DNA from: Pleurocapsa sp. MO_226.B13
GTDB taxonomy: Bacteria > Cyanobacteriota > Cyanobacteriia > Cyanobacteriales > Xenococcaceae
Assembly (NCBI GenBank): GCA_030064795.1
Contig: JASJEI010000452.1
Span: 1 to 8,925, forward strand
DNA length: 8,925 nt
Reading direction: 5' to 3'
Shown here: positions 1-5,827 of the stretch, piece by piece
How the letters are laid out: each line of letters begins with the position of its first letter
Position numbering within the stretch: the first letter of the stretch is position 1
Program-made: the position numbers and the translations under genes
Notes under the pieces: generated by a model
What the model was told of the DNA's origin: nothing
Seen by the model: the letters and a program-made list of their open reading frames with translations, nothing else
The model's database searches: none

Positions 1-138
1 CAAGATTGGAAAGTAGGTCGGGATAATTAAACTCAACTATGTTTACTTTTGTCAAGTAGATTTAATCCTTTGATTGATATTAAGTTGAAGCGAATTTACA
101 TTTTGTTACATACTTCAGGTTATTTATGTCTGTCTACA
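1..138. other. Intergenic DNA, nothing recognised
   Basis: This is AT-rich sequence downstream of the remnant. I see no coding frame, RNA gene or convincing hairpin. The stretch 390-495, between the remnant and the nadB stop codon, is similarly featureless: it has no stem followed by a T-run, so no terminator for nadB is visible. Confidence 0.5.
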
Positions 139-389
139 TTATCTTCTGGTAGCTTTAATCAATGTTGCTTCTATTGAGATAATAAAGCGATCTCGTCCCT
201 CATTTCCTGCTAATGGCTCCTCACCAAATAATTCTGTAATAATGCCGTTACCGACTCCACCGAACAATAGATCGTTGTTTTCAGGTACAAAAATGCGCTC
301 GCTTCCTGCATCAGCTTGAGAGCAATAGTGGAAACATCAGATCGATCGATGCTGTCAATGTTGAATAGATCGCCTACATCGGTGTTTAT
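139..389 (-). pseudogene. Frameshifted 3' remnant of an RTX/calcium-binding-type gene
   Basis: No intact gene lies here, but two minus-strand frames join into one family-like peptide. From the stop at 139-141 the frame is open up to an in-frame TGA at 337-339 and reads AGSERIFVPENNDLLFGGVG, followed by NGIITELFGE and GRDRFIIS. The glycine/asparagine/aspartate turns (LLFGGVGNG) resemble hemolysin-type calcium-binding repeats of cyanobacterial surface proteins. The preceding stretch, GDLFNIDSIDRSDVSTIA, continues in another frame (about 321-389) and is closed by a TAA at 390-392, so roughly a one-base shift near 311-320 broke the reading frame. There is no plausible start codon. I read it as a decaying tail of a larger gene. 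The RTX assignment rests on motif appearance only, and a short unrelated repeat protein is possible. Confidence 0.5.
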
Positions 390-495
390 TTAATCTCAAT
401 TTACCCTTATTGATATTTATATTATATCTAGTTCTTGACTTGTTTTCACATAGTTACTAATAGGCTAAATTATTATATTGTTATTGGAACTTTGA

Positions 496-2118
496 TTAAA
501 GACGATTGATTGATTCTTTCTCAATAATGGTGTGTGCTTCCCACTCTTTTAAGGTCTGAGGATAGTCGAGACGATAATGTCCTCCTCTACTCTCCGTGCG
601 GAAAATAGCACTCTTTAGGATTAGATGACTAATATCGAGCAAATTTAGGGTTTCGGCATAAAGTTTGAGCCGTGATTCGGCTTGAGGAGAGTTAAATTTG
701 ATTTCTTGTTGAGGAGATAAATCGATCGCGTATTGAGATAAAGGTAGATCGACCAACTGCGATCGCCATAACTCCACCGTCGCGATCGCTTTTTGCATTA
801 TTTCTGCTTGGCGACAAATTCCCGCACTCTGCCAAATTAAATCGGGTAGTTGGTTTCTAATTTTATCTACCAATTCAATTGCTCGCGACCAATCCGTGTC
901 AACTACTGTTATTTCTGGAGCATAATCGATCTCTGGGGTGTTGAGTTCTAGTTTGGCAAGTTGGGAAGCATAAACCACACATTCGAGCAGAGAATTACTA
1001 GCAAGACGGTTTGCCCCATGTACCCCCGTACTAGCAGTTTCTCCTACCGCATACAATCCAGGAATAGAAGTTCGATTCATCGTATCTACTTGAATACCTC
1101 CCATCCAATAATGAGCAGCAGGGGCGACGGGAATGGGCTTGGTAAATAAATCTACATTCCAATGTTGGCAGACGCGAATAATATTGGGGAAACGATAACG
1201 AATCCGATCTTCAGGAATCGGTCTGAGATCGAGAAATACATTATCTTCCCCAGTCTTTTGTAGATGAGTAAAAATAGCCCGACTCACTACGTCTCTGGGG
1301 GCTAATTCTCCTTGGGGATGATAGTCAAAAGCAAAGCGTCGTCCTGTTTTATCTACCAAATGCGCTCCTTCCCCTCTAACTGCTTCGCTGATCAAAAAGC
1401 GCGGTGCGCCAGGCACGGTTAGGGCTGTAGGATGAAACTGGACAAACTCTGGATCTCTGATTACTGCACCACTCCGCCAAGCGATCGCTACGCCATCTCC
1501 CGTACTGACGGCGGGATTAGTTGTCTGAGAAAACACCTGTCCCCCTCCTCCTGTAGCTAAAATAACCGCCGAAGCACCAATCCAGCCGATCTTGCCCCCT
1601 TGCAAGATACTCAGTCCCTGACAGTTTCCCGTCTCCTTGTTGAGCCACAATTGCAGGGCGAAGGCTTGAGAAATGACTTGAATATTATCCCGTTGCAACA
1701 CTTGTTGGGCTAAAGTCGCCACAATCGCCCTACCCGTAGTATCCGCAGCATGAAGTACCCGTGGACGAGAATGGGCAGCTTCTAGGGTCATCGATAGCTG
1801 ATTCTGATGGCGATCGAAGGCAACTCCCATCTCGACTAAGGATTTAATTGATTCGGCAGCATTTTCTACTAAAAACTCGACTGAGTTGCGATCGCACAAA
1901 CCCGCCCCAGCTTTTAAAGTGTCTTCTAGATGCAACTGAGGAGAATCGTCGGGACTTATTGCTGCTGCAATTCCCCCTTGCGCCCAATCACTTGCACCTG
2001 TGTTAAGCTTTTCTTTGGTAATCAGAACCACTTTGTATTTAGGAGGCAAACACAATGCTCCATAAAGTCCTGCTGCACCCGAACCTACTACTACGACATC
2101 AAACTTAGGATAATTCAA
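496..2118 (-). CDS. nadB: L-aspartate oxidase (NadB)
   Basis: This FAD flavoenzyme of the succinate dehydrogenase/fumarate reductase flavoprotein family oxidises L-aspartate to iminoaspartate, the first step of de novo NAD synthesis before quinolinate synthase (NadA). It is cytoplasmic. The 540 residues equal the E. coli length. The FAD-binding Rossmann motif GSGAAGLYGAL is at 12-22, TGASDWAQGGIAA at 40-52, HAADTTGRA at 123-131, and GETASTGVHGANRLASNSLL at 359-378. Residues H229, R275, H336 and R371 sit 15 positions before E. coli H244, R290, H351 and R386 as I recall them, so the active site looks complete. A fumarate-reductase C-terminal helical part follows, ending near ESRGGHYRLDYP. The start is TTG: an in-frame TAA lies three codons upstream and the first ATG is far inside the Rossmann domain. 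No clear Shine-Dalgarno sequence is seen. A strong terminator upstream separates it from psbU. Confidence 0.96.
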   Translation of the reverse strand: MNYPKFDVVVVGSGAAGLYGALCLPPKYKVVLITKEKLNTGASDWAQGGIAAAISPDDSPQLHLEDTLKAGAGLCDRNSVEFLVENAAESIKSLVEMGVAFDRHQNQLSMTLEAAHSRPRVLHAADTTGRAIVATLAQQVLQRDNIQVISQAFALQLWLNKETGNCQGLSILQGGKIGWIGASAVILATGGGGQVFSQTTNPAVSTGDGVAIAWRSGAVIRDPEFVQFHPTALTVPGAPRFLISEAVRGEGAHLVDKTGRRFAFDYHPQGELAPRDVVSRAIFTHLQKTGEDNVFLDLRPIPEDRIRYRFPNIIRVCQHWNVDLFTKPIPVAPAAHYWMGGIQVDTMNRTSIPGLYAVGETASTGVHGANRLASNSLLECVVYASQLAKLELNTPEIDYAPEITVVDTDWSRAIELVDKIRNQLPDLIWQSAGICRQAEIMQKAIATVELWRSQLVDLPLSQYAIDLSPQQEIKFNSPQAESRLKLYAETLNLLDISHLILKSAIFRTESRGGHYRLDYPQTLKEWEAHTIIEKESINRL

Positions 2119-2170
2119 TTTAAATTACTTTGACAGATCTTGATTGGGATTTATCATGCCACATAGCGAC

Positions 2171-2201
2171 AAAAAAACCACGTTTATCTAGCAAACGCGG
2201 T
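2171..2201 (-). terminator. Rho-independent terminator of psbU
   Basis: On the minus strand, ACCGCGTTT pairs with AAACGTGGT around a 7-nt loop, giving a nine-pair stem that includes one G-U wobble, followed directly by a run of T (2171-2177, with its last base closing the stem). It begins 24 bases after the psbU stop. On the plus strand the wobble becomes an A-C mismatch and no T-run follows, so it works in one direction only, for psbU. Confidence 0.88.
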
Positions 2202-2225
2202 CAAAATTAATTTGATTATTAATTT

Positions 2226-2636
2226 TTAGTATAGTCCAGGGTTATAGCGATCGCCTCCAGCATTCATAGAAGCTGCAACGTCTGTAACGACAAATTTATC
2301 TAAGTTTGCCTGCAAGCGTTCGAGTTGAGTATCGCTCAAGCCAGGAATATCCAAGACATCCTCTACATTTTCGTAGGGTGCATTTTGAATAATTTTGCTA
2401 GCTAGAGTTGGATAAAATCCTCTTAGCTGACGAAATTCTCGGACATCGCTATTGTTTAAGTCTAGTTTGCCTTTGACTAATTCTCTACGTTTGGCATCAG
2501 CAGTATTTACACGGGCCAAAAGCACGGGAGACTCTAAGTTGAACACTCCCATTTCACTAGCCTGGGCCGCGCTGGCAAACCCCACCGAACCCACAACCAA
2601 TAACAAGGCTGCTAAAATGCTTACCACTCTCTTCAT
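2226..2636 (-). CDS. psbU: Photosystem II extrinsic protein PsbU (12 kDa, oxygen-evolving complex)
   Basis: PsbU is a lumenal extrinsic subunit of cyanobacterial photosystem II. It binds with PsbO and PsbV near the Mn4CaO5 cluster and stabilises oxygen evolution. With the ATG at 2634-2636 the protein has 136 residues. It has a Sec-type signal peptide (KR, then a hydrophobic SILAALLLVVGSVGF core, then ASAAQA as cleavage region). The mature part carries family hallmarks: KLDLNNSDVREFRQLRGFYP, NAPYENVEDVLDIPGL (helix-hairpin-helix) and the C-terminal GGDRYNPGLY. Length and motifs match the family; the terminal Lys that some homologues carry is absent. Start choice: the frame extends to a TTG at 2645, but the AGGAGG at 2648-2653 is only 2 nt from it and 11 nt from the ATG, which also gives a normal signal peptide. 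It lies upstream of nadB on the same strand but has its own terminator, so it is probably monocistronic. Confidence 0.97.
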   Translation of the reverse strand: MKRVVSILAALLLVVGSVGFASAAQASEMGVFNLESPVLLARVNTADAKRRELVKGKLDLNNSDVREFRQLRGFYPTLASKIIQNAPYENVEDVLDIPGLSDTQLERLQANLDKFVVTDVAASMNAGGDRYNPGLY

Positions 2637-2647
2637 CAATTTCAATT

Positions 2648-2653
2648 CCTCCT
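2648..2653 (-). promoter_or_regulatory. psbU ribosome binding site (AGGAGG)
   Basis: This perfect AGGAGG on the minus strand lies 11 nt before the ATG at 2636, 8 nt before a TTG at 2639 and only 2 nt before the TTG at 2645. It therefore argues against the longest-frame start and for the ATG. Confidence 0.8.
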
Positions 2654-2675
2654 AATCTGAAGATGCTTTACTCAC

Positions 2676-2697
2676 AGAGAAATGTTTTATTTTCTCT
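2676..2697 (-). promoter_or_regulatory. Leader hairpin close to the psbU ribosome binding site
   Basis: AGAGAAA at 2676-2682 pairs perfectly with TTTCTCT at 2691-2697 across an 8-nt loop. It lies 22 bases upstream of the AGGAGG inside the presumed psbU 5' untranslated leader. The stem is AT-rich and only seven pairs, so it may be a weak or chance structure. A role in mRNA stability is inference. Confidence 0.4.
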
Positions 2698-2735
2698 ATA
2701 AATATTAAGTTTTGTTTTCTATTGTTTTTTCCTGT

Positions 2736-2765
2736 AGTTCCTATGCCTGCTAGGCAGATGGAACT
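2736..2765. repeat. Interrupted inverted repeat in the psbU leader
   Basis: AGTTCC (2736-2741) pairs with GGAACT (2760-2765). Inside it, TGCCT pairs with AGGCA around a GCT triloop. A 2/3-nt internal loop separates the two stems, giving eleven base pairs in 30 bases. It lies about 100 nt upstream of the psbU ATG, in the presumed leader. On the plus strand it is followed by TTTT, but no plus-strand gene lies before it, so a psbU leader element is the more likely reading; a small RNA end cannot be excluded. Confidence 0.5.
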
Positions 2766-2789
2766 TTTAAACGGATAGCTTCGATCTAT

Positions 2790-2818
2790 ATAATAATTCT
2801 TTCATCCCATTTTTGAAA
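2790..2818 (-). promoter_or_regulatory. psbU: Candidate psbU promoter
   Basis: On the minus strand TATTAT (2790-2795, five of six matches to the -10 consensus) lies 17 nt after TTTCAA (2813-2818, a weak -35). Transcription would start near 2780 and give a leader of about 145 nt containing both hairpins. The region is AT-rich, so other -10-like hexamers exist, for example TATATA overlapping this one. Moderate to low certainty. Confidence 0.35.
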
Positions 2819-3044
2819 TACTAAAGTTCTAGTTCTAGATTTGGACTCGACAAAATCAGTGACTAATAGACATAATTAAGCTGTTTATTAGCTGAGTTTT
2901 CCTCAAGGGAATTGTGATGCCCTCTATTTCTCTTGATTGTTTACTGAGACAAAGCAATAGATTCACTACATTAAACTATCGATAAAATGGAGATGTCGTG
3001 CCATTTTGTCAGCAATTCTACGGACAAATAACATATACTTAACA
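2819..3044. other. Divergent intergenic region between psbU and the rhomboid gene
   Basis: Together with the psbU leader this forms a 408-bp space between divergent genes. I see no RNA gene or long conserved frame. A TAAAAT hexamer near 2983-2988 could be a -10 for the rhomboid gene, but no matching -35 is evident. A 14-codon frame starting at ATG 2987 ends at 3031, just before the rhomboid ATG; nothing supports its translation. Confidence 0.4.
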
Positions 3045-3635
3045 ATGAGTAGCTATTATCGCAAGTCAACAAAAAAGAAACCAGTTTTGAAAGAGTTTAA
3101 AGTTTTAATTACTTCAATTGTCATCTTTTGGGGTATAGAAATTTTCGATTACGCTGTTTTTCAAGGCAGCTTGGATCGATATGGCATCCAACCCCGTGAA
3201 ACAGCAGGGCTGTTAGGAATTTTATTTGCTCCTTTTCTCCATGGAGGATTTGCTCATCTGATGGCAAACACCATCCCCTTTATTAGTTTGGGATGGTTAA
3301 CTATGCTGCAACGAGAACGCGATTTTTATATTGTTTCTCTAATCAGCGCACTGGTAGGTGGTATTGGTGTCTGGCTATTTGGCGCGCCTAATTCAGTTCA
3401 TATCGGTGCAAGTATTCTTATTTATGGCTATTTGGGATTTTTGCTGCTCAGGGGCTATTTTCAAAAGAATTTTCCCTCGATCGCTCTTTCCATATTTGTA
3501 GCTATAGTTTACGGTGGCTTAATTTGGGGCGTATTTCCCTCACAAATGGGAATCTCGTGGCAAGGACATTTATTTGGCTTTATTGGTGGTGCGATCGCCG
3601 CGAAAATGATTGCCCAAGAAAAAAGAATTTCCTAG
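3045..3635 (+). CDS. Rhomboid-family intramembrane serine protease
   Basis: This integral membrane protein of 196 residues is predicted to cut transmembrane substrates inside the lipid bilayer. A basic N-terminus (RKSTKKK) is followed by about six hydrophobic segments, near 18-38, 53-66, 73-89, 94-113, 119-138 and 144-190, the last covering two helices. Rhomboid signatures are in order: HGGFAHLMAN at 66-75, with the conserved His and Asn that help shape the oxyanion site; GAS at 121-123 holding the presumed nucleophile Ser123; and WQGHLFGFIGG at 172-182 with the presumed catalytic His175. The usual Gly after the serine (GxSG) is Ile here (GASI). Both dyad residues remain, so activity is plausible but not certain. 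The frame also runs upstream to a TTG at 3006; I chose the ATG at 3045 because the extra 13 residues add no recognisable feature. No clear Shine-Dalgarno sequence precedes either start. Its substrate cannot be inferred from the neighbours. Confidence 0.88.
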   Translation: MSSYYRKSTKKKPVLKEFKVLITSIVIFWGIEIFDYAVFQGSLDRYGIQPRETAGLLGILFAPFLHGGFAHLMANTIPFISLGWLTMLQRERDFYIVSLISALVGGIGVWLFGAPNSVHIGASILIYGYLGFLLLRGYFQKNFPSIALSIFVAIVYGGLIWGVFPSQMGISWQGHLFGFIGGAIAAKMIAQEKRIS

Positions 3636-3725
3636 CCGAGGGAATTATTCAATCGTCTAAATGACGATCGCTCCGTCAATTAGCTTTGCCTGCAAATACG
3701 ATCGATAGCGCCGCTCGAAGCCAGA

Positions 3726-3745
3726 ATTCTCAAATTTTTGAGAAT
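3726..3745. repeat. 20-bp palindrome, possible rhomboid terminator or operator
   Basis: ATTCTCAAA (3726-3734) and TTTGAGAAT (3737-3745) are exact inverted copies around TT. The site lies 91 bp after the rhomboid stop and about 280 bp before the COP23-like gene. No T-run follows on either strand, so it is not a textbook terminator. A homodimer binding site is equally possible. Confidence 0.55.
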
Positions 3746-3836
3746 ATATTCACTTTGCCTAGTTTTCGCGCTTCTGTTCTAGGTGGTAATCATGGCGATC
3801 GCCACAATCTCCATCTCGAACGAGTAGTATTTATGT

Positions 3837-3916
3837 TGTGATAAAAAGTATATTTACTTTAGATAATCTTTATTAAAAATTTATGCTTGTGACAGTATAT
3901 TGTGACAGTATATTTA
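3837..3916. repeat. Direct repeats TGTGACAGTATAT upstream of the COP23-like gene
   Basis: The 13-mer TGTGACAGTATAT occurs twice in exact head-to-tail tandem (3888-3900 and 3901-3913); the period-13 match runs from 3887 to 3914. A looser third copy upstream (3837-3856) has TTGTGA, a few extra bases, then AGTATATTTA, which is identical to 3907-3916. The repeats lie 110-190 bp before the ATG at 4025, where regulator sites are common. They match no cyanobacterial operator that I can name; the NtcA pattern GTA-N8-TAC is not formed. Confidence 0.5.
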
Positions 3917-4024
3917 GTGAAATAATTTAAAATATACAAGTTTAAGTGGTTAAATATATTTAGAATATTACTGATGGGATACTTGCCATAGTTTTGTAAC
4001 AAACATAAATATAAACTAGCTACG

Positions 4025-4543
4025 ATGAATAGAAAAAACATTTATACCATAGCGTTACTCGGTTGTGCGATCGCTTTAAGCACCTCTCCCCTACGAGCAG
4101 AAGAAAATTCTCAAGCTAAGGCTGCTGAGAGCATCTTTGTCTGTGCGACTCAACAAGATGCACCGACAATGTATGCCTATACTCCAGGAGAAATCAACTT
4201 AACGCCCTTGATGACTTGGCACGCAGAATATTTACTACCAGAACAATCAGGTGCAGAAATTTGCCAAGAAACTGCAACCAAACTACAGGCTTCCATCGAG
4301 CAACAAGAGAGAAAATACTTAAAAACAGATACACCCAAAGAAACTAATTCAGTGTGTTTGGTTACAGAAGAAGATGGAACTTGTACCAGCGAAGCCAGCG
4401 AACAGCTATTTAGTGTCAACCCCAACTATAATGCTGGCTGCGTCTTAGAGAACAAAAAGCCCATAGAATGCATGGCTCTAAACGTCAGGGGAGTCTATAG
4501 TTTTGAGGACAAACCATACCAGCCACTATGGTGGCCTTGGTAG
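4025..4543 (+). CDS. COP23-like exported protein
   Basis: The protein has 172 residues with an export signal: basic MNRKN, a hydrophobic stretch to about residue 19, and likely cleavage after LRA (25). The mature part follows the pattern of the cyanobacterial COP23 family (circadian oscillating protein of 23 kDa, first described as a membrane-associated protein in Synechococcus RF-1): FVCATQQDAPTMYAYTP at 38-54, LMTWHAEYLLPEQ at 62-74, C80 where the family has an RC motif, KYL at 97-99, and SVCLV at 109-113. Six cysteines (40, 80, 111, 120, 139, 149) could form disulphides outside the cytoplasm. The tail YQPLWWPW is unusually aromatic. LLGC at 11-14 resembles a lipobox, but it sits early in the hydrophobic core, so a lipoprotein is the less likely alternative. 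The ATG is not preceded by a clear ribosome binding site. The family's biochemical role is unknown, and the sequence does not show circadian control. Confidence 0.72.
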   Translation: MNRKNIYTIALLGCAIALSTSPLRAEENSQAKAAESIFVCATQQDAPTMYAYTPGEINLTPLMTWHAEYLLPEQSGAEICQETATKLQASIEQQERKYLKTDTPKETNSVCLVTEEDGTCTSEASEQLFSVNPNYNAGCVLENKKPIECMALNVRGVYSFEDKPYQPLWWPW

Positions 4544-4629
4544 TCTATTTAAGTCGGCTCATCAAGCAGCTACAGGTAAATAAAACTTAATGCTCTCACG
4601 CCAAGATTTAAAATTAATTAAGTAAGAAA

Positions 4630-4651
4630 AACTAAGTAAAAGTATTTAGTT
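4630..4651 (+). repeat. Hairpin after the COP23-like gene
   Basis: AACTAAGTA (4630-4638) and TATTTAGTT (4643-4651) form a nine-pair stem with one G-U pair and an AAAG tetraloop, 87 bp after the COP23-like stop. TAATTTC follows, which is a weak T-tract. It could end the COP23-like transcript or process a longer one. The AT-rich stem limits confidence. Confidence 0.4.
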
Positions 4652-4672
4652 AATTTCAATGAATCGGTTGGA

Positions 4673-4692
4673 CAGTTTTCAGGGCAAAACTG
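4673..4692. repeat. Second hairpin before the beta-barrel gene
   Basis: CAGTTTT (4673-4679) pairs with AAAACTG (4686-4692) around CAGGGC. No T-run follows on the plus strand, so it is more likely a processing or leader structure than a terminator. It lies 87 bp upstream of the ATG at 4780. Confidence 0.35.
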
Positions 4693-4779
4693 GGAAAATA
4701 GTAGAAAAATAAACACCTAAAAATAATTTGTTTGAGAAGCTAATTCAAGATCGAAGCAATAACCTACTTCAGCGCGTAA

Positions 4780-5793
4780 ATGAAATTTGTAACCAAGCCC
4801 CTATTAGTGCTGTCAATCGGCTTAATCTCAATCAATAGCTTCTTTTTTTCTCTTGTTCGTCAAGTAAAAGCAGAACCTGTTAATAGCAGATCGTCCCATT
4901 TACGACCGACAAATACAGCAATCAAAGCGATCGCGTCTGATAAGTTACCGAATAAAATCATCCCTACAGGGCGATCGCAATTAGAATCAACTTTTGACAT
5001 GGCGCTCGATCCTTCTAGTTCAAATTCGTCAGAAAGTGGCACTCCTTCTCTACGCCGTCAACCTACAGGAGGAGAAAGATTTGAACCAAAAAGAATACCG
5101 TTACGCATTCCCATGCCCAAACGACCTTATCGGGCTTCTCCTAGTATTACCATTATCAATCCTTCTGCTTATGGCGCATCCTGGAGAACCTTTGGGATTG
5201 GTTTTGGTTTTCAAGAGCGGGCGCGTTTTACAAACGAAGGTGATGGGGTGATTGGTTTGGGTTTTGGTTTGGGAAATCCCCAAAAAAATCTAGGAGCGCA
5301 AATTGGAATTAGTTTAGTTGATGTCAGTTCTCCCTTTAGCGATGGTGCAGTAAATCTTAAATTACATCGCCGATTGCCACAAGATTTTGCGGTCGCTTTT
5401 GGGGTTCAAGGTATTACTACCTGGGGCAATACAGATGGAGGTTCTTCTGTGTACGGCGTGACTACCAAAAGGTTCAAGCTACGTAGAGATAGAACCAAAC
5501 CTTTTAGCGAACTATACACGACATTAGGATTAGGCGGTGGACAATTTCGTTCCGAGTCAGATATTGATAACGGCAACGAAACCGTTGGCGTATTTGGTAG
5601 TGTTGCAATCAAAATTATCGAACCTCTCGGCTTTGTAAGTGAATGGACTGGTCAAGACTTAACTATTGGTCTTCCGATTGTTTTGTTTAGAAGCCAACCT
5701 TTAGTAATCGTACCTGCTGTTACCGACGTTACTGGTACGGCAGGAGATGGAACGAGATTTGTTGTCGGCGTTGGCTATAGTTTTTCATTCTAA
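4780..5793 (+). CDS. Predicted outer-membrane beta-barrel protein, function unknown
   Basis: The protein has 337 residues. A signal peptide spans 1-31 (MKF, a long hydrophobic core, cleavage after VKA). Residues 32-120 are polar and rich in Pro, Ser and Arg, probably flexible or periplasmic. From about 121 to the end, short glycine-rich amphipathic stretches alternate with polar turns (TFGIGFGF, VIGLGFGLGN, LGAQIGISLVDV, FAVAFGVQGI, ELYTTLGLGGGQFR, VGVFGSVAIKI, FVVGVGYSFSF), as in outer-membrane beta-strands. The protein ends in Phe, the usual C-terminal insertion signal for barrel proteins. I recognise no named family, although the pattern looks conserved rather than random. The CHAT gene starts 34 bp after its stop, so the two are very probably co-transcribed and functionally linked. 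No Shine-Dalgarno sequence is obvious before the ATG. Two HIP1 sites occur inside. A pore, anchor or assembly role is inference. Confidence 0.7.
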   Translation: MKFVTKPLLVLSIGLISINSFFFSLVRQVKAEPVNSRSSHLRPTNTAIKAIASDKLPNKIIPTGRSQLESTFDMALDPSSSNSSESGTPSLRRQPTGGERFEPKRIPLRIPMPKRPYRASPSITIINPSAYGASWRTFGIGFGFQERARFTNEGDGVIGLGFGLGNPQKNLGAQIGISLVDVSSPFSDGAVNLKLHRRLPQDFAVAFGVQGITTWGNTDGGSSVYGVTTKRFKLRRDRTKPFSELYTTLGLGGGQFRSESDIDNGNETVGVFGSVAIKIIEPLGFVSEWTGQDLTIGLPIVLFRSQPLVIVPAVTDVTGTAGDGTRFVVGVGYSFSF

Positions 5794-5812
5794 AAATACT
5801 AAAAATACATTT

Positions 5813-5818
5813 AAAGGA
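5813..5818 (+). promoter_or_regulatory. Ribosome binding site deciding the CHAT gene start
   Basis: AAAGGA ends 9 nt before the ATG at 5828. The frame also extends back to a codon at 5747 inside the barrel gene, but that start has no ribosome binding site and would put 27 polar residues in front of a clear signal peptide. The ATG at 5828 is therefore preferred. Confidence 0.7.
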
Positions 5819-5827
5819 AATATCGAG

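Larger units (their letters stand above)
3636..4024. other. 389-bp AT-rich intergenic region before the COP23-like gene
   Basis: It holds the palindrome at 3726-3745, a HIP1 octamer near 3794 and the direct repeats at 3837-3916. From about 3840 to the ATG it is very AT-rich. A TTGCCA near 3985 could be a -35, but the -10 options at suitable spacing are poor. A start-less open frame at 3665-3838 is discussed under rejected items. Confidence 0.5.

Noticed and set aside
2987..3031. 14-codon frame starting ATGGAGATG just before the rhomboid gene
   Set aside because: It is too short and has no Shine-Dalgarno sequence. It could be an upstream leader peptide, but nothing in its composition, such as codon runs for attenuation, supports it.
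3665..3838. 58-codon plus-strand open frame ending LGGNHGDRHNLHLERVVFML
   Set aside because: It has no ATG start except near its end and no ribosome binding site. The only early start is a TTG at 3686. The peptide matches nothing I recognise. It might be a gene remnant, but I cannot support that.
3859..4041. Minus-strand 60-codon frame in AT-rich DNA before the COP23-like gene
   Set aside because: Its composition (Ile, Asn, Tyr, Leu, Lys) is what AT-rich intergenic DNA gives. It overlaps the direct repeats and the COP23-like start.
5747..5827. Upstream extension of the CHAT frame overlapping the barrel gene
   Set aside because: The 27 extra residues come before a clear signal peptide, and the ribosome binding site at 5813-5818 fits the ATG at 5828.
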